Below, piece by piece: positions 21,901-31,523 of a stretch of DNA of 64,000 nucleotides. The number at the start of each line of letters is the position of its first letter. Within the stretch, counting starts at the first letter, position 1. Source of the stretch: Emiliania huxleyi CCMP1516 (taxonomy: Eukaryota; Haptophyta; Isochrysidales; Noelaerhabdaceae); contig NW_005198244.1 of NCBI RefSeq assembly GCF_000372725.1, forward strand, positions 1,925,841 to 1,989,840, read 5' to 3'. The notes under the pieces are model-generated. The model saw only the letters and a list, made by a program, of their open reading frames with translations. It searched no databases and had not been told where the DNA came from. Made by a program: the position numbers and the translations under genes.

Positions 21901-23830
21901 GGAGCGCGAGGCTGGCTGCCACGGGATTGGGCTCTGAGGTGGCGAGGCCGCACGCGCAGAGGAGGGCACGCTTGCGTGAGGGACGGGGGCAGGCATCCGG
22001 CGCCCGAGGGAGGCCAGGAGCTCGGATCGGACGGCGGTGGCGGCAGCCGGCGAGAAGGTTGTGAGCGGTCCTGTGCTCGAATCGTCGCCAGTGGCCAACG
22101 CCACAGACGGCGAGAGTTCGGGTTCAACGTCTGGCGGGGGCAGCGGCGGCGGCGGCGGGGGCGGCGGCGGTGGGGGCGGCGGCGGTGGGGGAGGCGGCGG
22201 GGGAGGCGGCGGCGGCGGGCATGACGGACGCAGCATCATCTCCAGCAGCCGGTCGGCCTGCTCGACCAGCCCTCCCTCGCCCTGCAGGCCCACCATCTCG
22301 TTGGCGGCGTGTAGCGTGTCGACGAGGCTCCCCCCGACGGGCAGCGAGTCGGTGCCGAGCACGTTTGCGATCTGCGCCACCTTCTCGGGGAGCGCCACCT
22401 GGAATGGCGCCGCCCCGGGCTCCGTCGCCTCGTCCTCAAACATCCGCTTGTGCGCCTCGGTAAGCGTATCGAGCAGGCCCCGCCGCGGGAGGGAGAGCGC
22501 TGTGCAAATCACCTGTTAGTATGAAATGGAGGGAGGGGTGGGGGTACGGGGCGGGGGTTACTTTGTCTCGATCAATACCGGATCGTTGCCATACGGCGTG
22601 GGGCGCTTCGTGTGAATCCAATCTCGGCCAATCCTCTCTCTCTGGTCGTATTACCTCGACTTGCTTGGGCAGGGTCGTGCCATCGGAGGGCAGCTGCAGG
22701 CCGTCGCGCCAAATCTCGTCGCAGAGGCGCAGCGCCTCCTCGAGCCGGTCGCATTGAACCAGCAGCCCGACGGTGGTGGAGGCGAGGCCCGCCTTCTCGC
22801 TCGCTGCTTTGATGGCGAGAAAGTACGGCTGGTGCGGCGGCGGGAGGCCGAGCTTCTCGCGGATCCACGGCACCCGCACACGAAAGTTGCGCTTGTCGTC
22901 CGGCTTGTGGACGGTGACGACGGCGCGCTGCAAGGTTTCGATGCACTTGTCGGCCAGCCAGAGTGGATCGCCGGCGCTCGTCGGCTTGATCTCGAGCATG
23001 TCGACCCACTGCAAAAGCAAGGCGGTCGGGTCCTCGTCCGGTCGGAGGGGCGTCTCTCCCAGCAGCGTGGAGATATGCTGCACTTTGTGAAAGAGCTGGT
23101 CGGGCTGCTTCTCGGCGTGACGCGGCGGCGGCGCGTCGGCGATGCGTCGCGGCTCGGTCGGGATGGGCGAGTTGGTAGGCGGCGACGGGGGGTCTCCGCA
23201 GGTGGCGGCATGGCCACGGATCACGTCGGGGTGGAAGTATTGGTAGCACAGAGGGCACTGCACCGGTTTTGAATCCGTGGCCGGAGCGGAGGAGCGGGGG
23301 GGCGAGCGGCGAGCGGCGCGTGCCCACGAGCAACGTCCCTGCTGCTGCTGCTGCGAGAGGTAGGGGGACGGGAGTTGCAGCGGTGGAGGCGCCGGCGCTG
23401 CGTTCACCTGTGCCATCGGCGCGATGAGCGACTCGGAGGGCTTGACCGACTCTGGCGGCGACTGGAAGGCGCCGCCGCCGCCACGCCCGCCTCCTGGCGC
23501 ACGGCTGACGGCGCTCAGCGCCCCGCGGGACGCGAGCGGCGGCGGGGGGTCAGTGCTCGGCGAAGCATGCCCGCCGGCGTTGTCTTGATCCGACGAGCGG
23601 TCCGAGCGTAAGCGTAAGTGGTCCGAGAGAGGGACATCGCGCGTACCGCTGCCGCTGAGCGAGGCCAGCCGTGCATCGCTGACGAAGCCCGTCGAGTTTG
23701 GCTCCTGACCATTCTCTTGGCCGTCGGGAGCGCAGCAGCGTCGTGCGCTGGCGCTGCGCGGCGATGTGGCCGCCGCAACTTTTGATACGTCGTCGCTGGC
23801 CTGCACGTTCTGCGCTGGCCCGGCGTCCAT
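9936..23830 (-). CDS. TRANK1: Giant TRANK1-like protein: zinc finger, PDZ-like, coiled coil, ankyrin, SF1 helicase, TPR
   Basis: Twenty-three exons all join in frame (about 3,911 residues): 23830-22655, 22512-21528, 21426-20186, 19867-19544, 19477-18965, 18865-17943, 17848-17638, 17563-15755, 15714-14815, 14717-14548, 14483-14150, 14018-13851, 13751-13248, 13176-12862, 12796-12308, 12175-12127, 12060-11918, 11839-11584, 11489-11423, 11347-10735, 10666-10310, 10215-10084, 9992-9936. Order: CPLC..H...C zinc finger (about residue 190), polyproline (about 490), PDZ-like domain (GHGLVVSDVAEGCAADAAGL, about 1640), long coiled coils, ankyrin repeats (about 2400-2860), Walker A GRSGTGKT (about 3137), DEVQD and GDTAQTITRG (about 3440-3460), SKGLEF and LYVAMTRAR helicase motifs, then a TPR-like tail. 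The helicase half matches TRANK1/UvrD-like proteins. Half of its introns have GC donors. The 40-nt intron 8 is tentative, and a split into two genes upstream of the ankyrin part is possible. Confidence 0.85.
11348..11422 (-). other. 75-nt GC-AG intron that starts with a copy of the next exon
   Basis: The intron begins GCTCGAAGAGGAGGTCGGCC (11422-11403); the following exon begins with the same 20 nt bar one (11347-11328). Splicing at GC/AG gives the helicase reading NSLDRLDEEVGHFGG. The segment is a multiple of three with no stop, so retention would simply repeat a short peptide; this weakens the proof that it is spliced. The core reads ATGACACGCCCCTGACATG, which rec urs in introns at 12126-12061 and 62139-62210. 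Confidence 0.7.
12061..12126 (-). other. 66-nt GC-AG intron sharing core sequence with two others
   Basis: Begins gctcgcctcc where the next exon begins GCTACCTCTC, and contains ATGACACGTCCATGACGCG near its 3' end, close to the core of the introns at 11422-11348 and, in another gene, 62139-62210. Confidence 0.65.
12797..12861 (-). other. 65-nt intron that starts with a 26-nt copy of the next exon
   Basis: Minus-strand positions 12861-12836 (intron start) and 12796-12771 (exon start) are identical over 26 nt, beginning GTGCTCTTCCTCTGCAAGAG. Between them lies a core of three GTGAAYAG repeats including GTGAACAGCGC, the 11-mer also found in the YTH intron at 5158-5094. GT donor, AG acceptor; removal keeps the helicase frame (VLFLCKSRTLASR), retention breaks it. 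Confidence 0.9.
13177..13247 (-). other. 71-nt intron with a decayed copy of the next exon start
   Basis: The intron starts gtgccgcacgcc and the next exon GTACCCTACGTC (8 of 12 positions equal). Canonical GT-AG. It fits the pattern of the clear cases but would not be evidence on its own. Confidence 0.5.
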
Positions 23831-24835
23831 CTCGAGCGCTTCTCCTCCCTCTCTGGCTTCGTGCGGGGTGGGCGTGCCGGCGGAAGAAGCTTTTCCAGCC
23901 CGCCCAGGCCGAGGAGCTGCAAGCGAGGCGCTGTGAAGCCCTGGATCATCCGGCCCGCTGGGTGCGCTTCTCAGCTCCCCGCCCTGGATGTGAGGCTACC
24001 GACTGCACTCCAAGTGCTCCAAGTGCCCCCTGGCTAACCAGTCTGTTAGACCTCCTGATCTGCCAGCTTTCCGTCGCCAACATGCACCGCGCTCTCAGTA
24101 AGTACCTAGCGCACCCATAGTCGCCTCGCCCCTCGCAGCGTGTCGAAGCGCACCCGCCCCTCGCCCTTCCCCCCTCTTGGATGCGTGAAACCCCGCAAAA
24201 AGAAAGGGGCGTGTGCCTCCACACTCGAGCCGTTCTAAGAGAGCCTCTACATGTGTTCTGCACTCGGATCCCTGCCGCGCTGCCGCCAGCTTCTCCCACC
24301 TGCCTTGCCGAGACCTGCCTAGCTTGTTGCGTACTTTCGACAACACTGAATGTGCATGTGGAATTGTGGAATCGTGGGGGGCGCAACACGTCTTGGTTGT
24401 GGCCCGGTTAGCACAGGAGGGAGGGCTCACCGCCACTCTTGCAACTCGCAGCTCGCTCCACACCCTCTCCTCTCGGGCTCTCGGGCACGGGGCGCGCGAT
24501 TGCTTCGCACAAACCACACACAAGCTCCCGAGAGATATGCGATGCGAGCCGGTGGACCAGCCCCTTGAAGTGTGAAGGCTTCGTAGCCCTCCGGTCTACT
24601 GTAGATCCGCAGGACTGGAGCGAAAAAAAAGCTTGCGAGTAGCGAGACAAGCGAGTGCCGTCTGCCGAGTCGCGAGTGCCGGTGGACGTTGATATCGACG
24701 TGAACATTAAATCGGCAATGTGGTGGTATTCGCTTTTTTCGTGTCAGAGTGCGCAAGTAAATACACGAACCCTCTTCCATCCTCTGCGAACAAGACGCAG
24801 CCAGCACGCATGTGCTCCTCTCCCGAACCCGTGTG
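23831..24835. other. Intergenic between TRANK1-like and LON-domain genes
   Basis: This is the 5' flank of the giant gene and the 3' flank of the LON-domain gene. Composition becomes less GC-rich from about 24200. No supported gene on either strand. Confidence 0.5.
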
Positions 24836-25837
24836 TCAGTACCGCGACACGCCCATCGACCCCCCGTGCGCCCAGTCGACCACCGGGGTCGGCGGCTCCA
24901 GCTCGCACCCCGACGCCTCGGCGGTGTTCCACACGAGCCGCAGCTTGGCGCCCGAGCCGCAGTGGCGGAGCCGCGCGTACTCGGCCGCCGGGTTGGCGAG
25001 CAGCCGCATCGCGTCCACGGTGTCGCGCAGCCGCTTGAGCGGGCAGCCGCACTCGAGCAGGTGGTGGCGCAGCGCCGTCGCGAGCGGGAGGCGGCTCGCC
25101 AGCCACCAGGTCAGGCCGACCGCGTCCTCTGGCACCGCCGCGCACTCCACCCACCGCGGGTGCGAGGCCGGGTCCGCGCCGGGCGGAAGGACGGTCAGCT
25201 CCTCGTCGAGGGTGCAGAGCAGCAGGTCCCAGTCCGGGGCGGGCGTGCGGACGTGCGCCTCGAGCAGAGCGCGCGCGGAGGCGTGCTCGCCCTCGAGCGA
25301 GCGCGCGTCCTCGACAGCATCGTCCTCGAGCGCTGCAAAGCGGGCGAGCCGCGCTCCCTCGCTGGTGCGCTGCAGCGGCTCGAGCAGCGCGACCCGCTGC
25401 GCGCTGCCGACGACGTGAGCGAGGCCGCCGCCGACGGTGAGCACGTCGCAAACGACACCGCTGCGCGCGCCGTCCGAAAAGAGCGCGACCCGCCCGCCAG
25501 AGATGGCGCCGGCGACGGCGGGCGTGATGGAGCCCGGAGGTGGCCGCTCCTCGGAGCGCGACTCGGCGACGGGCAGCGAGACTGGCGTGCCGGGAAGGAT
25601 AGCAGAGGGCAGCCTGATCACGGGGAGGACGAGCGAGGGCGACGCGGCGTGGTGAGTCAGCCGTCGGCTGGATCGCATTGATCGAGTGTACCTGGACTGG
25701 GGTACCTCGCTCGGCCGCAAAAAGAAAGACATCGGCAGGCGGCGGCGGCGTCGGGACGAGGCAGACGTGAGCGACGCGACAGAGGAGGAAGCGACAGGAG
25801 GGAGAACGACGAGAGTGGGACGACCGCGAGGTGGCAT
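24836..25837 (-). CDS. LON substrate-binding-domain protein
   Basis: An open frame of 333 residues from the ATG at 25837, or 280 from the ATG at 25678 (MRSSRRLTHHAASPSLV). The latter lies just before the conserved start SLVLPVIRLPSAILPGTPVSL, which matches the beginning of PUA-like LON N-terminal domains. It continues with VALFSDGARSGVVCDVL, then VGSAQRVALLEPLQ, and ends with a helical part (WWLASRLPLATALRHHLLE) as in stand-alone LON-domain proteins. No ATPase or protease domain follows, so this is not a Lon protease; stand-alone versions occur in cereblon-like and bacterial LonN proteins. Function is unknown here. The 5' end is uncertain, and the region 25680-25840 is low in conserved features. 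Confidence 0.72.
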   Translation of the reverse strand: MPPRGRPTLVVLPPVASSSVASLTSASSRRRRRLPMSFFLRPSEVPQSRYTRSMRSSRRLTHHAASPSLVLPVIRLPSAILPGTPVSLPVAESRSEERPPPGSITPAVAGAISGGRVALFSDGARSGVVCDVLTVGGGLAHVVGSAQRVALLEPLQRTSEGARLARFAALEDDAVEDARSLEGEHASARALLEAHVRTPAPDWDLLLCTLDEELTVLPPGADPASHPRWVECAAVPEDAVGLTWWLASRLPLATALRHHLLECGCPLKRLRDTVDAMRLLANPAAEYARLRHCGSGAKLRLVWNTAEASGCELEPPTPVVDWAHGGSMGVSRY

Positions 25838-25925
25838 GAAGGTTGCAGCGAGAATCGGCGAGGGACTGCGAAGGGAGATAGAAAGAGGCAGACGACCAAC
25901 CAAGGGTTAGCCGGTGGGCGACGGC

Positions 25926-27090
25926 TAGCACCACACTCCTCTCCTTAAAATCCCTGTGTGGTGGCGGCGTGCCGTCCTCCCATCCCTCCCTTGGGTTGAC
26001 TGTTTTCTTTCTTTCTTTAACGCACTCACATGACAAGTGATCCCACGACAGCGATTGTGGGGACTATACATGATCCGTACGTGAAGGCAGAAGAGGGTGG
26101 AGGGGCCCGCCCGCAGAGCTAGGCGGCGTGGGCGCCCCCCACTGGGGCCGAGGATAAGAGGACGTCTGCCGCTTGCTTGTTCTCGATCGACGACGACGTC
26201 GTTGACCCATTTGGCACGCCCAGGGGATTTAACCCAGTCCGCAGTCGGCACGCGCATTGCGCGCCTGCTTGTTGATGTTTTCGGCGTCGCCCGCCACCGC
26301 CGCCATGGAGATCTGCTGCGTGTGGTGGACGACAAAGGAGGAGGCGCTCGCCGACGCCGCCCCATACACCGTCCGGTCCGTGTTGGTGCCCGCCGCTTCC
26401 TTGGCGAACACGTGGAGGGGAACTGCTTGGTGGGCGGCGCAATGCCACCCAAAGTTTCCACAAGCACCAGCCGCGTTATGGCTTTCTTGACCCACTTCGC
26501 GTCGTAGTACTGCGCCCCCGTCCACTTCCATGATCCTGCATCCGTCTTGATCCATCCCTTTCCACGCGCGTGGTCTTTGACCCATCCCTTTCCAGTCGAG
26601 CGGTCGAGCGGTCCGTCCACACCTGACGGCCACCCCACGACCCCCGTCAACGCCTTGTCTAGCGTGTTTCCAAAGAAACCCGTAGAGGTGGCCCACCGAC
26701 GCCACATTGCCACCATTGTCCCACGAGCCTCTCCCCGCCGTCGTCGACTTGATGAGCGGGTTCCAGCACTTGACCTCGTAATGCACGTCCCGCATCGTGG
26801 CGAAGTCGCTGCCGAGCTCGCAGATGTCAGTCACTGACGTGTCGTTGAGGTGCCGCGTCACCTCGGGCTTTTCCTTGTCCCCGAGGATGATGCTGCCAAC
26901 CGAGCGTGCCCGGATGGCATTCTGGGCGGCCCTTAGCACCCCGTTGTGCTTGGAGGTGCGGTCGCCCTTGTTGGAGTTGGGTGTTGGCGAGGGAGTCGCG
27001 GCGGCCTGTTCGACGAGAGTGGGCGCAATCACCGACAAGTATGTATGTAACTGTAGAGACGATTTAGGTTTGGGGCAGCGACAATGGGAG
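25926..27090 (-). mobile_element. LINE 3' fragment (reverse-transcriptase downstream region)
   Basis: Minus-strand frames (27090 down to about 26100) carry GDKEKPEVTRHLND, HYEVKCWNPLIKS, SVGHLYGF and FVVHHTQQISMAAV, which match in order the C-terminal part of the longer LINE at 51787-54640 (GDKEKPELTRQYNE, SVGHSYAFGNT, SFMSHHAERISLS). The frame shifts several times and no catalytic RT core remains, so it is a dead 5'-truncated copy. Its 3' end (25950-25996) is nearly identical to that of the LINE at 37228. Confidence 0.8.
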
Positions 27091-27226
27091 ACTTTTCGGC
27101 GGTCGTGGGTCGTGGACGCAAATCGTGGAGTGGCGAGACAGTCACGCTCGGGCGGACAGCATCGATGCCGTCGCCGGACGCGGCGGCGAGGCACACGGGC
27201 GCCGGCGTGGGGCCCACCACGAGCGG

Positions 27227-27994
27227 ATGCGCGACGAGCGCGCTCGGGAAGCGGCCGCGGGCGACGCGGAGCTTCCGCCGGAGGACGACGCGGTCGAGAT
27301 GGCGAGCGCCGTCCACGTGCTGGACAGCGTGGCGGAGGCGGGCCCGAACTACACCCTGCTGCGCAGCAAGGAGACGAAGGCGATGCGCCGGAAGCGAAAG
27401 CGCGAGGGTGCCAGGGCGGCGCTCAACGGCCACACTGTCCTGTCCACCGGATCGCGCCTCGAGATCTTCTGCGACAGTGAGCGGTGGTACCCTGCGACCG
27501 TCATGGGACATGGCGCGGGAGGGGAGGACGGGGACGGACGGATCGTGCACGAGGTCGAGTACGACGGCTACCCGGATCGGCGGTGGTGGCACATGCTGGA
27601 CGACGAGCGGTGGCGCGCCGTCCCAGAGCAGGCCGGCGCGGGCGCAGGCGGCGCTGCCGCAGACGGGGATGGGGATGCGGCGATGGACCGCGCGGACGGC
27701 GAGCGGGGCGCCCGTGCCGCGGGCGACGCCGAGGCGGCCGAGGTGCGGCCGGCGCCGCCTCCTGTGCGCCGGGGTGTGCGGCGCAGCGCGCTGGCGGACG
27801 CCCTCGAGGCGGAGGATGACGAGCGGCAGGAGGATACCCGGTCGGTTGTAGGTACATACATACTTACGCAACACACGGTCACGCACCAACCTGCAACCCC
27901 GAGGCGAAGGGCGTATGCACATCCCACAGGTCGAGCCACTCTGAGTGGCTCCGACAGGCACGCACACGGTCCTCTCGGAGTGGACCGGCCTTGA
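27227..27994 (+). CDS. Tudor/Agenet-like domain protein, boundaries uncertain
   Basis: The open frame contains a compact block, GSRLEIFCDSERWYPATVM, then HEVEYDGYPDRRWWHMLDD and ERWRAV. Its spacing of aromatic residues resembles Tudor-like beta-barrels (W-Y-P-A-x-V ... V-x-Y-D ... W-x-x-L). Upstream is a Lys/Arg-rich segment and downstream an acidic Ala-rich tail. Several in-frame starts are possible; 27227 is the first ATG. A donor-like site near 27840 (cccg|gtcggt) suggests the 3' end could be spliced instead of reading to the stop at 27994. It starts close to the 5' edge of a LINE fragment on the other strand. Confidence 0.45.
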   Translation: MRDERAREAAAGDAELPPEDDAVEMASAVHVLDSVAEAGPNYTLLRSKETKAMRRKRKREGARAALNGHTVLSTGSRLEIFCDSERWYPATVMGHGAGGEDGDGRIVHEVEYDGYPDRRWWHMLDDERWRAVPEQAGAGAGGAAADGDGDAAMDRADGERGARAAGDAEAAEVRPAPPPVRRGVRRSALADALEAEDDERQEDTRSVVGTYILTQHTVTHQPATPRRRAYAHPTGRATLSGSDRHAHGPLGVDRP

Positions 27995-28069
27995 AAGAAA
28001 GAAAAACGCGGGCCGTGAGCTGCGACCACTGCGACGATCGGCCTTCAACTCGCCGCTTCTCGCAACCCG

Positions 28070-28732
28070 ATGTTGGCACTCCTCTCGACCACCGCCGCCT
28101 TCTTCTCGTCGCCGCAGCGCCGGCTCTGCGCCCACACGGACGGCCGTGCGGCCGTGCTGCTGAAGCTCGTCACCAACCGGCTCGCGGCCAGCGCCGGCAG
28201 CTCGCTGCGCCTGCCGGCGGGCCCGCTCTCAGAGTACCTGGGCTCGCGCCACAGCGACGAGGCTCTTCTGTCGGCGACTTCCGTCTCCGGACCGACGGAC
28301 GGTGTCTACGAGTGCGAGCTCTCTCCGATCAAATTCTTCACGCTCGCCATTACGCCGGTCTTCACGATGCAGATCGACCGGGAGCCGGCGGCGTCGGCGG
28401 GCGGCGCCGTCGCCGTTCGCGTGCTCAAGGGGCAGTGCCGCGTCGGCGAGAAGCTCTCGCGCACCATTTCCATCGACGCGCTGAACGAGGTGCGGTGGGC
28501 GCCCGAGGCGTCCGGCGGCTGGAGCGTGGACACAGCCATCTCGCTCGAGCTCGCCATCAAGCAGGCGCCGCTCAGGGGGCTCGCCCTTAGGGCGTGGGAG
28601 GCGGCGGGGACTGCGATCGTGAAGGGCGCGTGCGAGGCCAACGGGAAGGCCCTGCTCGCCAACCTCAAGGAGGGCTACCTCGGCTTTGACGCGCCGGCAG
28701 TCGAGTCGGCAGAAGAGGCGGAGAGGCCAGAG

Positions 28733-28764
<32 letters not shown>

Positions 28765-28831
28765 CCAGGCGGAGGCGGCGACGGAGGCGGCGGCTGCGGC
28801 GGGGGCGGTGGCTGCGGCGGGGGCGGAGGCT

Positions 28832-28874
<43 letters not shown>

Positions 28875-29200
28875 AGGCGGAGGCGGCGGCGGAGGCGGCG
28901 GCGGCGGAGGCTGCGGTGGCGGAGGCTGCGGTGGCAAAGGTCACGGCGGTAGTGCCTGAGACGGCGGTGGTGGCAGTGCCGGCGGTGGCGGATGCGGCGG
29001 TGCCGGCGGTGGCGGTGGCGGACGCTGTGGCCGCCTCGCCGCCGCCGCCGCCACCGCTGATACCGGAAGGCGAGACCAGGGTTGGCGCCGAGGTGTACGG
29101 CGCCGCGGCACCGCGGAGGAAGAAGTGGCGGAAAAGGAGGATGCTCTTTGGCGAGAATGTGCGGAGGTGGGTCCTCTTTGGAGGCCGCGCATGGGAGTAG
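28070..29200 (+). CDS. DUF1997 family protein with poly-Ala tail, probably plastid
   Basis: Intronless frame of 376 residues. The N-terminus MLALLSTTAAFFSSPQRR looks like a signal peptide followed by an A-F-F transit-peptide junction, as in algae with complex plastids. Residues about 45-210 fit DUF1997: LRLPAGPLSEYL, then CELSPIKFFTLAITPVFTMQ, a beta-rich middle, SVDTAISLELAIKQAPLRGL and the closing helix before LANLKEGYLGF. These proteins occur in cyanobacteria and plastid lineages, with no defined activity that I know of. Residues about 225-300 are almost pure Ala encoded by GCG repeats, and the C-terminus is basic (RRKKWRKRR). The repeat tail may not be conserved. Confidence 0.75.
28735..28935 (+). 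repeat. GCG trinucleotide expansion in coding sequence
   Basis: About 200 bp of GCG/GCT/GAG trinucleotides encoding poly-Ala with regularly spaced Glu in the DUF1997 protein. Confidence 0.9.
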
Positions 29201-29264
29201 ACTAGCCAGTATAGATGGTAACATAAAAATAACGGCGGCCCGTCTTGACCTCTGGGGGGAGGCG

Positions 29265-29815
29265 AGGGCCCTAGGGGGTACCCATGCGGGGGGGAGATGG
29301 GGTCCCCCAGCCAGCCGCCGGCGCCGATTTTTTGAATTTCTTTTTTGCGCGATTTTTTACTTTGTTTTCATGGGAATTCGGCGTACTTGCGGCCATGCTA
29401 TCACCGCCTTGCGACATCCTTTCGGCGCTGCTGACCGTGCCATGCTGCTCAGCAACTGACCGCCTGCATAGCTCGCGGCCTTAGTCTTCAGCATTCAGTG
29501 ATGACCTGATCGTACGGCCAGTAGGAAGGCCCAAGGTGTCCTTCCAGCGCGTGCACGCTTCTGACGCAATGCGCGTCACAAACTGCCTCGGATCAGCTGC
29601 TGGCACTCTCGAGGCTATGCCTACACAGCCTCGTGCTAATGGGCAGTCAGGAGGGACCATGCACCTTCTCAGGACAGCGCCGGTGCCTCTCTCTTGGACC
29701 GGCAAACTTGGTGGTCTCGTGTCACCGATGTGGGACCAGTGCGGCATCGCGCCATCGACAGCTCTGAACTGCGCCTCACCACTGACCGGGAAGGCCGCCA
29801 AGTGGGCCACACTGT
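29265..29815. repeat. Dispersed repeat, inverted copy of 38935-39545
   Basis: About 550 bp matching the reverse complement of 38935-39545, with small gaps. Shared landmarks are the G/C tract next to a T-rich run (about 29283-29372), gggaattcggcgtacttgcg, and the block around ggcactctcgaggctatgcc. A short frame (SFQRVHASDAMRVTNCLG) is preserved in both copies, so part of it may once have been coding. Family unknown. Confidence 0.85.
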
Positions 29816-29831
29816 GTGCTCTAAGTGGCTG

Positions 29832-31523
29832 AAAAAACAATCAATTGTTTTTTGAGCCCCTACGCCCTCGGGACGCGCACCGCGCTACTGCTCCCGGGCC
29901 AGGGGTGTAAGGGAACACACTAGGGCACACCAGGGCCGGTCTAGCCGGCCTTATCCCGCCCACAGCCTTCGAAAACGCACAAAAATCGCACCGCCGGAGC
30001 CGCGGCGAATCGCCGCCGGAGGCCGCGTGTCGCGCCACCGACGGCCGCACGTCGAACCCCCGGCTCCGCGCCGCTGCTCCACCGCGCCGGCCATCCAGCG
30101 CGCGCCCCCCAAGCTGCTGGTGCCCTCTTAAAGGGCCACAAAGCCTCGAAAGGAGCCGTCGACCGTCACCTAACAGAGGGGTGTCGGCCCCGGGCTTGCC
30201 GCTCTTGCGAGCGGTCGGCGGCGTCTAGGGCGGAGCCAGCGGTAGTAGCGGTGGTGCCGGCGTGTGCCGTGACGGAGGGGGTGGCGGCGGGGCGCGGACG
30301 GCGGGGTGCGGCGGCCGAGGCTCGAGCGGGGGGGGCGGCAGCGGTGGCACCATCGTCGGCGGAAGTTCGACCTGGCGGGTGAGAGGTGGGAGGCGCCGAG
30401 GGCGGAACCGCTGCGGACGCGGCGAGGTTGGAGGCGCAGAGGCCGAGGCGGCACGGGCGGCGGCGCCGACGGCACTGCAGCGCCGGTGCAGCGCCGGGGA
30501 GGGCGGCTGAGGTGGCGCGGACGGCGGTGGCGAGAAGGCGGGCGGAAGCTTAGACGGGTGGTGGTGGAGGAGGAGGCGGCAAAATCACGGGCGAAGCGCC
30601 GAGGGGGGCGGCGGAGGCGGTGCACCAGCGATGGGGAGGGTAGCTACGGCGGCGGGGTAGCGGCCAGCATCGCCAGGGGGGGCGGGAGGTGCCGCGGGTG
30701 CCGCACGGGCGGCGGCGGCCGTGCCGGTGATGGCGCCTGGGAAAGGGGAGGCGCGGGTCTGAGAGGCGGACGCGCGGGCGGGAGAGGTGAGTGAGACCAC
30801 GCACGCGGCTGCGGTCGCGTCGCGCCGTGCGGGAGGGGCGCCGGCGCAACCACGGCGGCAGCCGAGGCGGCTCATCGCGCCGTACAGAGGCTCCGGGGAG
30901 TCGCGCGGTGCGGCGGCGCACCGCTGGATCGCCGCGACAAAGTGTAGCCGAGGCGGGGCGGCAAGCGCCCGAGCCGGCCGTTGGGGCGGCGCCGACGCCG
31001 CCCAGGATGCCGTGGGCCGATGGTGCGGAGGAGCGGCCGCTCCCCCTCTCGGGGCGGCCGCAAAACCTGTGCAGCAGCAGCACGCCGAGAGCGCGCCTGC
31101 TGGGGGTGACGCGCACAATGTGAGATTGCGGCCGCTGCCGCGGTTACTTTCTCCCTCCAAAGTGCATGTGCCTTGGGAAGGGGGTGCAAGCACACCTCCG
31201 CTACTCGGAACATAGGGTCGTCTGACTCGATCGCGAGCGAGCGCGGGTGGAAGGCGGCGTGCGCAAAGCGACGGCTCGCGCGCGACCGCGGGCTTGCGCG
31301 TCGGCCGTGCGCGGGCAGAGGGTGCTGAGGGGCGAGCGGTGGCGGTCGCTCGCCCGGGCAACCCGCGCGCGGGCGGCGCGCCGCAGCGGGGAGCGCCCAG
31401 GGGCGCGGCGCGTGCCGGCTGCGAGCGGGCGCTAGACATCGTTTTTGAGGAGAGATAGCCCAAAAATACCGCCGGATAAAGGCTCCGCATGGGTACAATG
31501 GAGTACTTTTAGGGTAGACTCAC
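29832..31523. other. Spacer with a short palindrome, no supported gene
   Basis: Begins with a near-perfect palindrome (AAAAAACAATCAATTGTTTT, about 29832-29853). The rest (29900-31430) is GC-rich; an Ala/Pro-rich minus-strand frame of about 300 residues (31490-30585) has no domain and is matched by equally long frames on the other strand. Confidence 0.5.

Noticed and set aside
10693-22224. Long + strand frames antisense to the TRANK1-like gene (for example 12095-12973, 14785-15792 and 16418-17836)
   Set aside because: They mirror the minus-strand exons, stop at their borders and contain no domain; the minus strand carries clear helicase and ankyrin motifs.
30585-31490. Ala/Pro-rich 300-residue frame on the minus strand
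   Set aside because: No start context, domain or splice logic, and the opposite strand is equally open.
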